DNA of 64,000 nt from Symsagittifera roscoffensis (Eukaryota; Xenacoelomorpha; Acoela; Convolutidae). How positions within the stretch are numbered: the first letter of the stretch is position 1; each line of letters begins with the position of its first letter. Position numbers and translations under genes: made by a program. The notes under the pieces were generated by a model. It searched no databases. It worked only from the letters and a program-made list of their open reading frames with translations, and had not been told where the DNA came from. The stretch spans positions 23,097,996 through 23,161,995 of the forward strand of contig NC_087066.1 of NCBI RefSeq assembly GCF_963678635.1, in the 5' to 3' direction. Below, piece after piece: positions 10,533 through 22,340 of the stretch.

Positions 10533-11297
10533 ATGACTACTAAGATCCCCAGGCTGAGCAAGGGAAGTACTCGAAAGTTTAGAACAGGGCGTAGCCAATA
10601 TTCGTTTAGCAGCGTTCCAGACGTTTTTGCTGATAACGAATCGACTAAAGGACAAGCTGATCTTTCAGTGAGCGAAATGAAACTAAGAAGCGAGAAGAAC
10701 CTCGATGGCGATCAAGAGCGGAGCGCCGAGGCCGGGGGACGAAGGGGAACGAACGGGATCGAACGCTTATTCGAGCCGACTTTGAGCCGAGCGAGGACCT
10801 CGAACGGGAGGAAGTCGAGAGGACAGAGGAGGCCTCGGAGCGTTCCGAGGTCAAGCCTCGAGAAGAGGTATTGTTCAGGGGAATTTGCAAATCAGAGACC
10901 AAGAGTCATAAGTGGAGAAAAGATTTTTCACACCCGACCAATACACAATGCCAAGCAGAGCAAGAACGCGATGATGTCGAGTATAAGTCCGAGTGAAGAA
11001 CAAACGGGTTCGAAGGCAAAGAAGAGTTGGAAGTCGTTTGTTTTGACGCTGATTAGAAAGGCGTTGTCCACTTCGCCGACCAGGCCAATGTCTGATGGGA
11101 TAGCCCTGGGAGTATCCTCGACGTTCGACAGATTGATGACGTCGATGGGCAAGCAAAAAGGCGAAAGATCCCAAGCTGGACTCCAGGGCAGTGTGAGCGC
11201 TACTCACGACAGAAGGTCCAAGGCTGATGAGAGTGGATGGACATTACATCGAGGTCCATGGCCCATATCCGATTCTGATGAATGTGGACGGTATTAA
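10533..11297 (+). pseudogene. Element A N-terminal Gag-region remnant
   Basis: From the ATG at 10,533 the frame begins MTTKIPRLSKGSTRKF, which resembles the start of B's first ORF (IPKRGNSSRKF). The frame itself is open back to 10,452. Similarity soon ends: compared with B, roughly 2.5-3 kb covering the coiled coil, the Gag core and both zinc knuckles is missing. By about 11,170 the sequence is already in the region upstream of protease (RAVRALLTTEGPR in another frame). It cannot encode a working Gag. Confidence 0.6.
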
Positions 11298-11997
11298 TTT
11301 CACGTAACTGATGCGAGTGATCAGGTAGGCCGGATATACATTGGCCAAGAAGAACTGAAGCAACGACGAATCGGACACAATGCCATGCTTGAACAGGATG
11401 CGGTTCACATAGGTTGCGAAGCCGATCTGGCAGCACATATGCTAGATGTGCAGGGCAGAAAACTTTCAGTGAAAGGACTGTTAAACACGGGCGCAGTGGT
11501 CAGTGTCATGCCAGTCAAAACCCGGACTGACATGGGCTTTGACAAACATCAGACTGGCAGCTGCCAATCAGGGAGCAATCTATGTGACAGGACGGACCCC
11601 TATTATATCACTGCAGCTTGGGGGAAGACATTTTTGGATGAGCTTCCTGGTGGTGGAAAAATTGGACGAATCCGATCATTTCATCCTGGGAAGGGACTTC
11701 GTACGCAATTTTGATGTCACGATCGACCTCAATGACGGGCTGATCAGGATCAAAGATCCGGAGAGGAAGTATGAAAAGAAACCTCTTAATAAGATCTTAA
11801 TAAAACAGGCTAAGGTGCCGATTTTTCTAGATCGAAAAGTGAGATTGAAACCAAACCAAGCCGTAGTAGCGACGTTTAGGATGAGGAATCTTAATGAACT
11901 CAGTAATGACAGACAGGTGTGCCTGGTACCAAATCCAAACAGTAAGAGCTCGGCTATTCTAGGAAGAAGCTTCTCACTCAGAGCGGACTGTGTGTGA
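11176..11997 (+). pseudogene. Element A protease remnant, catalytic Asp changed to Asn
   Basis: In successive frames this corresponds to B's Gag-PR ORF end and pol start. The retropepsin motif reads LLNTGAVVSVMP where B has LLDTGAVVSVMP, so the catalytic aspartate codon is AAC. The second half (FILGRDFVRNFDV) is in the frame 11,503-11,997. A stop follows INF(T) near 11,305 and there is a frame change near 11,540. Notably, A has a glutamine codon (CAG) where B has an in-frame UGA. Confidence 0.8.
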
Positions 11998-11999
11998 GT

Positions 12000-13148
12000 G
12001 TGTTGTTGAACACAGAAGCAACAACAGTGACAATACAGAGGGGAAAGAAACTTGGCTACGCATTGCCTCTGAACACAGACTTTCAGAGTGTGGAGAACTT
12101 AAAAAAGTTTGATGTAATTAATTGTCCCTTGCGAACCAAGAATGTATATTGAAGAGAGTAAATGAATTGAAATCTTCTAGGAAATGGTTTTCAATGAATT
12201 CGGAAACAGATGATGGGTTGTCTAGTTGTTCGAATTTTCCCGAGAGACCGACAGAAACAGAGTTAGCAGCGAATAAACCGGTCCTACCTGAGATAGAACA
12301 TTTGAAGGGTAAAATATCAGACAAGGAACTAGATTCGCTCAGGGCGGTGCTAAGTCGGAACGCAGACGTTTTTTCTAAACATAAGGCCGACGTAAGTTGC
12401 TGTAATTTTGTAGAACACGAGATTGAGATAGAAGAGGGCTCGGTACCTCATAGGGAAGGGGCGAGAAGAATGACCCCTCATAAGTCGGAAGCGTGCAGGA
12501 AGGAAATCGAGATGTTAATGAAGTACGACATGATCGAGCCGTCGGAGTCCCCGTGGGCTTGTGGCGTGTCATTGCTAAAAAGAAAGAGGGGGCAACTCAG
12601 GTTTTGTTGTGATTTCCGTTATCTGAGTGGAAGAGGATGCCGTTCGGATTGTGCAACGCGACGGCCACATTCAAGTGACTGATGGCCCAGGCACTCACGA
12701 GTGTGACAAAGAAATACGGGAATCTAATCATGTGTTACGTCGATGATGTCGTGATCGCAACGCCAACCCTAGAGGATCACATAGAAAGGTTAGATGAGGT
12801 GTTTACTTGCATGAAGCAGGCGGGATTGAAGTGTAAGCCCTCGAAGTGTGAAATCATCAGAGACTCCATAAAGTATCTAGGCCGCCAGGTGGATAAGCAT
12901 GGAGTGAGACCAGATCCCGAGGCGATCGAAGCGGTTTTGACCTGGAAGGCACCCAAGACAGATACACAGCTGATGAGTTTTTTGGGATTTGCTAATTATT
13001 ATCGAGAATTCATCAAGGGGTATGCTGACAAAATACACCCCATGCAGCGGTTGATGAGAAACAAGGGCAAAAATTCACTTGGACCGATGAGGCACAAGTT
13101 TCATTTGAAATCATTAAACGCGAACTTTGCGAGGCACCAGTCCTCGGC
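12000..13148 (+). pseudogene. Element A reverse transcriptase remnant
   Basis: Frames 12,122-12,682 and 12,682-13,179 align with B pol residues about 175-560. About 55 residues, including RT motif A (LDLGSAFWQ in B), are deleted between RYLS and WKRMPFGLCNA near 12,632-12,640, and a TGA follows TFK. YVDD is intact (CYVDDVVIATP near 12,734-12,766). The loss of motif A alone would abolish polymerase activity. Confidence 0.85.
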
Positions 13149-13520
13149 ATGCCAACAGAAAAGGAGACGTTTGTGTTAGACACGGATGCATCAGTGGTTG
13201 CGATATCAGGCATACTTCACCAAGAGCAAGAGTGGAACGGGAGAACGGTTCTCTGTCCAATAGCTTACGGAAGTAAGGTCTTGAGCGATACCGAGATGAA
13301 GTATGGCGCACCGATAGCGGAAATGTTCGCGGTGATCACTTTCGTCAGAAAATATAGGGCCTACTTGGGGAGTGCTCCCTTCAAGTTGCGTTTGGATAAT
13401 CCTGCCCTTGCTTGGCTGAAAACCTATTCGATGGACCAAAGTTATATTGGTAGTTGGATCGTGCGCCTGGACGGATACCACATGATCATAGAGCACCGTA
13501 CCCGAAGGAAAGCAGGCTAA
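13149..13520 (+). pseudogene. Element A RNase H remnant
   Basis: A 123-codon frame with FVLDTDASVVAISGILHQ, APIAEMFAVITF and LRLDNPALAWL, which carry three of the RNase H acidic residues. The final NADSLSK motif present in B is deleted at the 3' end (the frame ends in EHRTRRKAG). The domain follows RT as in Ty3/gypsy pol. Confidence 0.8.
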
Positions 13521-14589
13521 CCAAGCGGAGGTCAAAGATGGGTTTTCATTCCTAGACAAGGAGACCTACGACAAATTACCACTCACTAAGTGGCTGGATA
13601 AGTCAGGGCACCCTATACCAGGACACCCTGAACTTCCAGTGCAAACGGCCGCTGAGATAAAGGTTTTAGCCAGGGGTGAACCCGTTCCGCTGGATCTGCT
13701 AGTCCGATCCAATCTGGTACAGCAGGAGCTCACCAGGTTGGGTATAAACAGCATAGCTCTGCTAAATAGGACAGTGAATGTGGCGACGTACGTCATGGGG
13801 AAACTTCGTGACTTGCTGGATAGAGAAGTCGACAGACATGATCGTTAGTGGATGGAGACCATGCAGCGATTGACCGTCACTGAGAAAACGATGAAGAGGC
13901 CAGTGATCATTCGCGGTCGCGATGTGGAACGGGATTGCCGGTCGATAGTGAACCAGCTGGTGACATCAATGCCGAAGGATGTCTTGTTGAGGACTTCGTT
14001 CACCGAACGTGGGAAACCGACCCCGGTCCAAGTCACTGAGGGAGTCAGGGTCAAGTCAAAATCCAAATTCACGAGAAAAGTACATTTCACGGATGTAAAA
14101 GAAGAGTACGATCCGAGCTCACATTGTTCTTCCGGGGACGAGACACTGTCCGGGGAGTCAGGCACCTTCGGGCACGTGCAGGACAAATTGTCCGGGGAGA
14201 GGTTGATGAGACAACCAAGGGATAGAATGTTGTCCGAGGAGTCGGATTCAAAGCGACCAAGGGACAGGGTTTTGTCCGGGGAGTCGAGAAACATAACAGA
14301 CAGATTGGAACATGTTGATGTGGGATCATTCGGCTCAAGTGATGACTCGAGGCCTCAGTCCTGGGACAACACATCCGAGACCACTTCCAATTCTGATGTA
14401 TCGGAGATTGCGATTCATTACTTGTTGGTGGACAGAGAAATGCATCAGGATCCGGACAGATACAGGTACACCTCCGACGAGGAGGGCACTGTGGTGGATA
14501 TTGCCGCCGATGAGCTCGAGCTGATAGCAGTTTTGAAACGCCCAACCAGATTGCTGCCACATGGTACGGTCGTCCGTACCAATCTGTAG
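13521..14589 (+). pseudogene. Element A RNase H-integrase linker with LSGE repeats
   Basis: Two frames (13,639-13,848 and 13,852-14,589) separated by one TAG match B pol residues about 700-1,080. The segment 14,146-14,284 contains four near-identical TTGTCCGGGGAG(T) sequences that encode LSGE/LSEE, spaced about 40-44 bp. The same DNA motif sits at the 3' LTR edge. The protein here is acidic, Ser-rich and probably disordered. Confidence 0.75.
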
Positions 14590-14595
14590 CTATCT

Positions 14596-16050
14596 GTGCA
14601 GGAAGCGACGCCTTTGAAGAAGATATGGTGCGTCAAGTTGATGGACGATGCCCATGCTTCGGAGATAATGAGCGGGCAATTAAACGTGATAAAGACATAT
14701 CTGAAAGCCAGATACCGGCTGTCGGATCTCCTAAGGGCGCAACGAAATGATAGAATGACGAGCAATCTGAAGAGATGGATCGAGAATGGAGCATCGGACA
14801 AAGGAGATTTGGAGGAAGACAGCTACAAGATTTTGAAGCAATTTTACATGAAGAGAAAAGATCTATTGTACCTGAATAAAGAAGGAATCGTAGCCTGTAC
14901 ACGGAAAGAGGAGGACAAGGTCCTTTACAAGTATAATTCGATAGTGTTACCACAGTTGTACCAGACTGAATTGCTCTTTCGTTCACATGATCAGATGGGC
15001 CATCAAGGAGTGGACAAAGTGTACAACAGGATACAGAAACGATTCGAATGGCCTGGTTTGAAAAAGGCTTGTTAAAAGTGGATCTCAGCATGCTTGTCGT
15101 GTCAACAGGCAAAAGACCCCAGTAAACTAAGATTCCCTCTGCAGTCAATAGTATCATCGGGATTCAAGAAGAAGTCAAGAATGACAGCCACGGCCTACAA
15201 TCAGGTGCTGGTAATGATTGATCATTTTACGAAATATGCAGAGGCAGCACCCTGCATGACAGCATCAGCGGAAGAAACATGCGATCATTTGATAAATGTG
15301 TGGATAGCGAGGCACGGCTGCCCCATCACATTCCAATCGGACAATGGCAAAGCATTCGTGGGTGATCTCACAAAGGAATTAATGAAAAGGTCGCAGGTAG
15401 CACAGGCCCACTCGACCACTTATCACCCGCAAACAAATGGCCTAGTCGAGAGGCAGAATCGCACGCTGGTATCCATGTTGAGAGTTTATTGCTCACGCTA
15501 CATGGATGACTGGTATAGACACTTGCCGCAAGTGATGGGTGCTTGTCACAGCACAGAGCATTCCACCACGGGAATAAGTCCGCATATGATGCTAACCGGT
15601 CACAAAAAAGCGCTTCCGTTGACGTTTTTTTATCCTGAATATGAAGGGAAGAGAACAGCACCGCAAACGTACGTGCGGGATGTCATTAGAAGACAGCAGG
15701 ACTTCAATGACTTATGCAGGAGGAACACGCCACAGGTGCAAATTAGACAAAAATGGAGGTTTGATAAGAGGACTGCCGATGCAAAAGCCTACTCAGTTGG
15801 CGATTACGTCTGGGTTTTTCAGGAAGTAGTTCCACCAAAAGGAACCAAAAAGTTATTAAAGAAATGGCGTGGCCCATTTCAAATAACAGAAGTGCACCAA
15901 GGAGGTCGGTTCTATCGACTGAGCACAAGAAGAGCAGCACATTATGAAAACATCAAACCGCACAATGCCTCATCAGAGGACTGGTGCATCCCAGCGGACA
16001 TGCAAGAAGGAGACTATTTGATAGTGGATCCTGCTTGTGAGGTGAATGAA
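14596..16050 (+). pseudogene. Element A integrase remnant
   Basis: The frame 14,596-15,075 has the zinc-binding start (SHDQMGHQG) and is ended by TAA in KKAC*KW. The frame 15,094-17,109 continues with ACLSC-type cysteines, QSDNG and LVERQN, then the GPF motif (KKWRGPFQITEV). The segment that carries the first catalytic Asp in B (QIDHQ) is deleted near 15,165-15,180. D and E of the D,D35E set remain; the first D does not, so integrase is inactive. Confidence 0.85.
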
Positions 16051-17312
16051 AGAGGCACTCGCGACAAAAACGACGGAAATGAGGAGTTAGATGATTGCGA
16101 TCTACCACTGGACCTAGAGTTGACCGAGCGAGTAGAGGTGGATGACGAAACTCTATCTTATGCCGAAGACGACTGGGACTGCCCAGAACAGACTGAAATT
16201 GACAAAGGAATACAACCTGACTTTCCTCTCACCATGGAGACACGCCAGAGCAAGAAGGGAAGAGATAAGAAGAAGTACAACCCGTATGGCGAGGATTTAG
16301 TCATAGACAGGATAGTTTTAGGTGATATGATGGAGTCGCTGGTGGGACTGGATGAAGTAGCGGTGCCAAGAGAGATCGACTTGGTGAATGACATGGATCA
16401 AGATTGGATTGACGATCGCTCCGAACCAGAAGTGGAGTTCGAATCAAAGGTGGATCAGACTCATGAGCAAGAATTAACGAACTTGCGAGTGCTCAAATGG
16501 CTCCACGATCTGCCGACGAATCCTAAAGAGACAATCTTGACGATTCAGGATGTTGATAAGAATGGCATCAAATACGTCAGCCATGACAATACCGAGTCCA
16601 ACTGGGTCGCTCCAGATGGCCCTCTACGCGTTCCGCAATCCAACCTCGATCTGCTCGACTTTGGGCGATCGACGGGGACGTCGATGGATATTTTTGTCCG
16701 GGGAGTGGGAGTAGGACTCACCCACACCGAAAATCTGATCATTAAAAAATTAAAATCGGCAAGAGAAACCGGAGAACTGGAGACGGAGGGCGAGAACGCC
16801 AAAAAACCATCTTTTGGACAAATTTTTGAATCTTATTTTGACCTACCGAACCATTATTTAAACAATATCGTCATAAAGGTCAGCGATTTCATACTCACGG
16901 AACGTACATGCGCTATAGCGATAACCGCGGATGTAAGCTTCAAAACAGCACTAGCGGCTGATTTCAAAAGAGAGTATAGGAGCATCGAGTTTTTATGGAA
17001 ACAGAGGCCTGGTGTGGGAGGGATGATAGCGCTGCCCCCTGTTGCATCACATATACCAGGGAAGTATTTGTGTTTCCTGCTTACTAAGGCCACTGATAGG
17101 CAACACTAGATCTAGAGAGCTTGGTATTGGCCTTGACTCGACTTAGGGATTTTCTGGTTGAGAGAGGAGTGACCTCTCTCTCGTTACCAGCCTATGATCC
17201 CAATAGGGGAAAGCTACATCCGAGAGAATTGTACGCTCTTGTACACGTGATACTTTCAGAGACTGACTTAGAGGTTTACTTACATAAAAAATACTATCTG
17301 AGCATATGCTAG
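16051..17312 (+). pseudogene. Element A acidic linker and macro-like C-terminus
   Basis: This continues the frame to 17,109 (stop after TDRQH) and resumes at 17,121-17,312. It matches B pol residues about 1,555-1,990, including IFVRGVGVGLTHTENLIIKKL, CAIAITADVSFKTALAADF, and LTRLRDFLVERG...LPAYDPNRGKLHPRELY. The last 140 residues carry the macro-domain-like pattern described under B pol. Conservation of this tail in two diverged copies argues that it is a real, selected part of the polyprotein. TTGTCCGGGGAGT occurs at 16,694-16,706 within FVRGVG. Confidence 0.75.
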
Positions 17313-17701
17313 GAGTTGCATTCGGCGATAAGTGGTTTTTATTAAGTTCACTTTATAAGGATTAGGATTGAGTTAGGTTAGCTACTAGGTATTTTGTTTT
17401 TAGGTAATAATGTAGATATATGATGTTTATGTGTTATGTTATTGTTAGGGTATGTTTTATGTGGTGTTTGTGTCCTGAAAGACCTGGAACACTCCAGGTA
17501 TTGAAGGTGACAGCGCTCATTTGTGTTACCTCGATAAGGTTGAAGGTAGACGATCCACCTTGATGCTAAGTTTTAAATCAGTAAGGAAGAAAAATTTCAA
17601 TGAATTGTTTTAAAGGAGAAAAATGTGAATGATGTTTTATCCTGAAATTGGGACCGCATGAAATGATGGTTTTCAGTCGTGACTTGTTTTTTAAATCTTG
17701 A
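17313..17701 (+). other. Element A pol-ORF2 spacer
   Basis: About 390 bp of AT-rich, non-coding sequence between the end of pol and ORF2. B has a spacer of similar size (37,280-37,623). No splice site or promoter can be asserted. Confidence 0.6.
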
Positions 17702-19256
17702 TTGATCAAATATTGTTTACTGAATCAAACAAACTTGAAGGAACTTCACGACACGAGACAAATGGGTGATACAAATGAATTAATGGAATTCCTCTCAGCG
17801 AGTCTAGGAGCGACTCTAGACGAGATCTATCAGCGGCTGATTGATTGTGATTTTACACGAGAAGACCCGGGATTGGCGATGTTTGTGGTCGCACTCCTCA
17901 ACGCGTTGGGACGAGAGGGTCGAGGGAATTGCCCCACAGAAGTGGTGTTGATGCTGGCCTTCGGTGAGTCCGGGACCGCCGAGAGAGGTCAAAATCGATT
18001 GATGAGATGGCGCCGAGGAGAAATGTCCGGACACGACTTGGCTCGTAAGCCGGGACTAGGCGAGCAAAGGGATCACTGGCTAGGTGAGATGCCCCTACCT
18101 GTTCAGCCTGCGCAGCCGCTCATCGGAGCTAAAAGACTACGTGATGGGTACGCCGCTTGCAGATTTGATTAATGGTAACGTGACCCGGTGGAACGAGATG
18201 ACTCGCGGTCTGGTAAGGAGCAACCCCAGTGAGTTGCGACTCACGGATCTAGAAAACATGCTGCGCATGATCGATCACCTCACGCTCACCAGGGACGGCA
18301 TACACTTCAACACCCAGCAAGGGAGGCGCTGGATAAACGACGTGTTCCAGACGCAGTTGAGGGAAATGGAGCAAGAGTTAAGGACAACCAGCTCACTGGC
18401 TCGGACCAGTTTGACTGGAGGAGGTAGAGTGAGGGGTAACGTGCCAGAATCACTCGCCAATCGCCTTGGGCCCCTGGCAATGGAAACGGGTGCAGCTGCT
18501 CCCGTCGCTCCGAGCTCAGATGTGAGAGCGAGGTTGGGGACTGCCCCTCCTCCCAGGACTCAGCCGTTGGAGAGCCGACTTGGCAGATCGGTTGATCAGA
18601 ACCGGATTAGCTCCCAGACCGTGTCTAGGAGGAGTGACACGCCGACTACAGCAACTCCTGCTTCGACAACAGGACAATCGACGATCGCCGTGTCGACGGA
18701 GGGAGTCGAACCAAACATTGTGCTGCTTTGGAACCGTCCAGATCCCAGCGGTTGGGGACAATATAAGACGGACATGTCGGCGAAGTTGAATATGAATACA
18801 TTGACGTGTCGGGAGGATGCGAGGAAGATAATCGGTGGAGAGAGTCCCACAGTGTCGCGATTGTATCGAATACCGGGCTTGGATTGGCTGTTAGCGGGAC
18901 AGGAACAGTTCAGCTCAGCGACTACGCTCAGGTACGTGGACCTCAATGGATTGCCTCAGGACAATACCTTTGGACCCTTGAATACCCGATTTCTCACGGA
19001 CGTCCGTCGGAGAGCCAGAGAGCTGACACCACCTGCTAGGAAGGGTAAGTTTCTGGCAGAGAATAAGCCCAACAACAAGCATCACAAGATGTACAGACAG
19101 TTTGCTAAACCACCCGGCCAGGCGCCTGGTGAATATTCGAGAGACTATCCCCGAGCGACCTCGGTGGAAGGGGACGACAAGAGATATGCAGGGCTGATGG
19201 CACCAGTCGGTGACAGCCTGTTTGCCGCTTATGATCCCTTGCATATGAAGGCTGCC
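17702..19256 (+). pseudogene. Element A ORF2 N-terminal part with remnant SGNH domain 1
   Basis: The frame 17,702-18,172, with likely start MGDTNELMEFL at 17,762, matches B's MDNFNLDELMDL start. It continues through MRWRRGEMSGHDLARKPGLGE without the frame break found in B. The frame 18,084-19,451 then resumes at the C-terminal end of SGNH domain 1 (TRDGIHFNTQQGRRW, the Asp-x-x-His block). The coiled coil, GDS and GTND blocks present in B are deleted. Confidence 0.75.
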
Positions 19257-19976
19257 AAATACCTGATAGTGGCCAGTTCGGATTATCTCTACACGCCCCG
19301 TTCTCTTTTTTGGCCTGATGTGATTTCCTTGACGACGCGTAAGTTGGACTGGGGACAATCAGCAGGCATGATGATAAGTGTGCGAAGGGTGGTCAGCATG
19401 GAACCGCAGGTGATAGTGGTTACAGGCTCGAATGATCACCTACAGATCTGAGGGTCGTTGTCCCGTCTGACGGATGGATCTATCCCGAGCAATGAGGTCA
19501 TAGGAGAGGCGATAATGACATTTCTCTCGGCCATGGCTGAGGTAGAGACATCAGTAAAACAACGCTTCACTCAAAATGTGGTGAAGGTTGTCCTTTTGTT
19601 ATCACCGGGGTACGCCACATTGCCAGAACCCCTTCAGTTTGTGTACACGATGGTCACAACGATAGCAGAGGGACAATTCAGCGTGATAATACCCGCGCCA
19701 AACAGAACGGTGGACCCCAACAACTACTACCCATACCGATCTGAGCTTCCTACCATTTGGGTTGACATTTCTAATGCCATACAGGGGTTCAAGGATTGTA
19801 GCACATACCGGTTGGTGCTGGATGAAGTTCTGGGGTTGGAGCTGTCCAACTTCGCCAGATTATTGAAACTGAGGTCAGGGGTAGATGACGATCATTTGTT
19901 AGTACAACAGGTGGCTAATGATCTCTGGTTCAGACAAATGGATCATGCAAAAAAATTAACAGGGGAGGACGGTTAG
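19257..19976 (+). pseudogene. Element A ORF2 SGNH-like domain 2
   Basis: The sequence has LIVASSDYLYTPRSLFWPD (block I with Ser), VVTGSNDHLQI (block III G-x-N-D) and, after a TGA at 19,449, GVDDDHLLV (block V D-x-x-H) in the frame 19,458-19,976. The Ser, Asn and Asp/His positions match those in B domain 2, so both copies support a catalytic-type residue set. One stop interrupts it. Confidence 0.65.
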
Positions 19977-19983
19977 AAAAATA

Positions 19984-22308
19984 ATGACGTCGGCAGAAGA
20001 GGATCTCATGGCATTGGCTTTGCGTACGAAGCCACACACCAACTCATGGTTGCACATGTCACCGAGATTGTGTACCTTGGGGGAAGATGCGTTCGAACAT
20101 GCACCGGCGGTGATCAAAGAGATACACGCGTATCTCAAAAACTTGTTTAATGAGAAGAAGTTAGCCGGGGGCATGATGTTGCAGTTGATGCTGGACGCGA
20201 ACACGATGTCATTGGATAAGTTCCAAGCCGATATCTTGGCCACGAGGGCACAATATGAACGATCAGACGCTGTCTTGGGTGGAATGGGAGTGAAATGGAC
20301 GCCATCCTTCTTGTCAACACGTTACCCGAGGGCATCCAGGAACCTGAACGCGAGCTTCGTCAAGGATATCCGGAAACTGTCAATCGGCTTGATATTGGCC
20401 TTGTATGCGACCATTGGTCACGAGAACTTCGTGAAGGGACCTGCGATCCTTTTCACCCAAGCATTGGCAGACCTGAGATTGGACGGGCTCCTCACCCTGA
20501 TCGCTATGACGTATGGTCGGTTAGGAGATCTGCTCGTGCTGTTGCGATACCCAGAACAGCTTCAGGGAACGAATCGTGAATTCAACGCGCAGTTGGAAAC
20601 CGCCAAGCTCAAAAAGATGAAGAACCGGAGGATCCTCCTGCTCCAATATCTCCTGCAACAGAACAGGAGCGTCACAGGAGAGGGTAAGGTGGCGACGGAT
20701 GCGGGTGAGTGCAGACAGTACTGTGGCATGCCTTTGCTGACAGATCTGGCTGTCATGATGCGGATCGATCCGCTGGCTCTGATTCATGGACTACGGGAGT
20801 TCGTCACGGTGGTGTATGGACCCGTGATGTCATTTGCGTTCCCCGATGTGCAACTAAAGGCATACAGGAACTCGGTGTTGTATGTCAACCTAGTTTCGGT
20901 AGTGGGTTGCTCCGTGCTGAATTGGGTGGAACAGAAGGAGCTAAGAGGGTTATTCAGCGACGACAGGCTATTTGGAAGAATAGCGGAGCCGGGTTGGGTG
21001 TTGTTGGACTTCAACGACAACTTTAAATGCCGAATGGGCCCCGAGGACCTTTCCCATGTCCAGTTCAACCCGAAGCTTTGGAATCTGCGACCAGTGGTGA
21101 AGGATTCAGGAGAGCCTACGCACACGTGAAAGAGAACGAGCAAGCGTGGCTTTCCGGGTCCAGGCCGCTACCGGACCAATGTCCTCGATACCCACCGATA
21201 AGGAGGATGGTGTTGGTAGTCACATCTCCCGTAATTGCCCCTCGCATCGGAGCGGCTCGTGATGCGGAGAAGAGAATGCTTAAGTGGAGTGAAGGGATGG
21301 AGCCGCGCTTCATCAGTTGGAACGTTGCGGCCATGCACACATTTGACTTCACATTTCCTGATATTTGGAGCGGAAGAAGATCAAAGCATCGCCTTCCAGG
21401 AAACCAGAGGCCTCGACTGGGGTGTGGAATGATGTGTATGCACCTGCAGATGACCTATCGAGATTGTAGTGGTCAGGGGAGGTGAAGGTAGTAATCCTGG
21501 AGGCCGCAAAGGAGTGCAGAGGAGGCACGTACACAACGGTGGATGATCTGGCGCCACATGGCGAGGAGTCGTTAGAATTCCTAGTGAACGATGAGTTATT
21601 CTACCATGCAGGGGATCTGACCGTACCGGCACGGCCGGACTCGGGCATGGATATGCGACAATGCCCTTCGGGCCTAAGCCAAAATCAGACACGAACGATG
21701 ACGAGCAGATGGATCAGGTAGATGATCACATGGAGGGAAAGGGAGAGAAGTCGGGTGAAAAGGACCTAGGAGCATTGGAGAGAGACTTGATGGAATACCA
21801 GTTTAGTGAAGACGACGACGGGGAAGTCGATGGGAATCTATTGCTGATGACACTATCGTCTTTCATGTCCCCTACAAAAGAGGCGCCGGCCAGCTTATCC
21901 CCAGTGGAACCAATATGCCTGGCAATGGACTACCGGAGGAGGGAGCTACAGAAACTGCTCCATGAGTCACCAAGGAGGAGGAAGATTGAGGAGAGTATGA
22001 GGGTATCTTTCCTGAGCTCGCTACCGGAAGAGGAATGGGAAAGATACCAGAGTGAACTTGAACGTGAGACGGGAGTAACCTGGAACCGAGTGACTTTCAT
22101 GGAGAGGACATTGAACGTGATACGCAGATACGGGACGCAGTCCATAATGAAGGTGGGATTAAACCAACCCATCATGCGCGAGGTTCTAGAGAAGATAATG
22201 AACTCTGTAGAGTCTGATGTTCTGACCAAGTCAGTTACAGAAGACAGTGCCGATGATCAGCAGATCACGAGGAAGTTACCCGTCAGACGAGCTAAAAAAA
22301 AGGGCTGA
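19984..22308 (+). pseudogene. Element A ORF2 middle part, unassigned
   Basis: Frames 19,984-21,129, 21,027-21,485, 21,482-21,721 and 21,661-22,308 follow B's ORF2 residues about 1,020-1,770, with three frame changes. Conserved blocks include LRLDGLLTLIA, GMPLLTDL and YGP..(S/T)FAFPDV. I recognise no domain. The end is acidic and probably disordered, followed by a conserved ESPRRRKIEES...LPEEEWE helix-rich block. Confidence 0.75.
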
Positions 22309-22340
22309 AGCAGTTAAAGGGAAAGACCGGAAGCAGAGCC

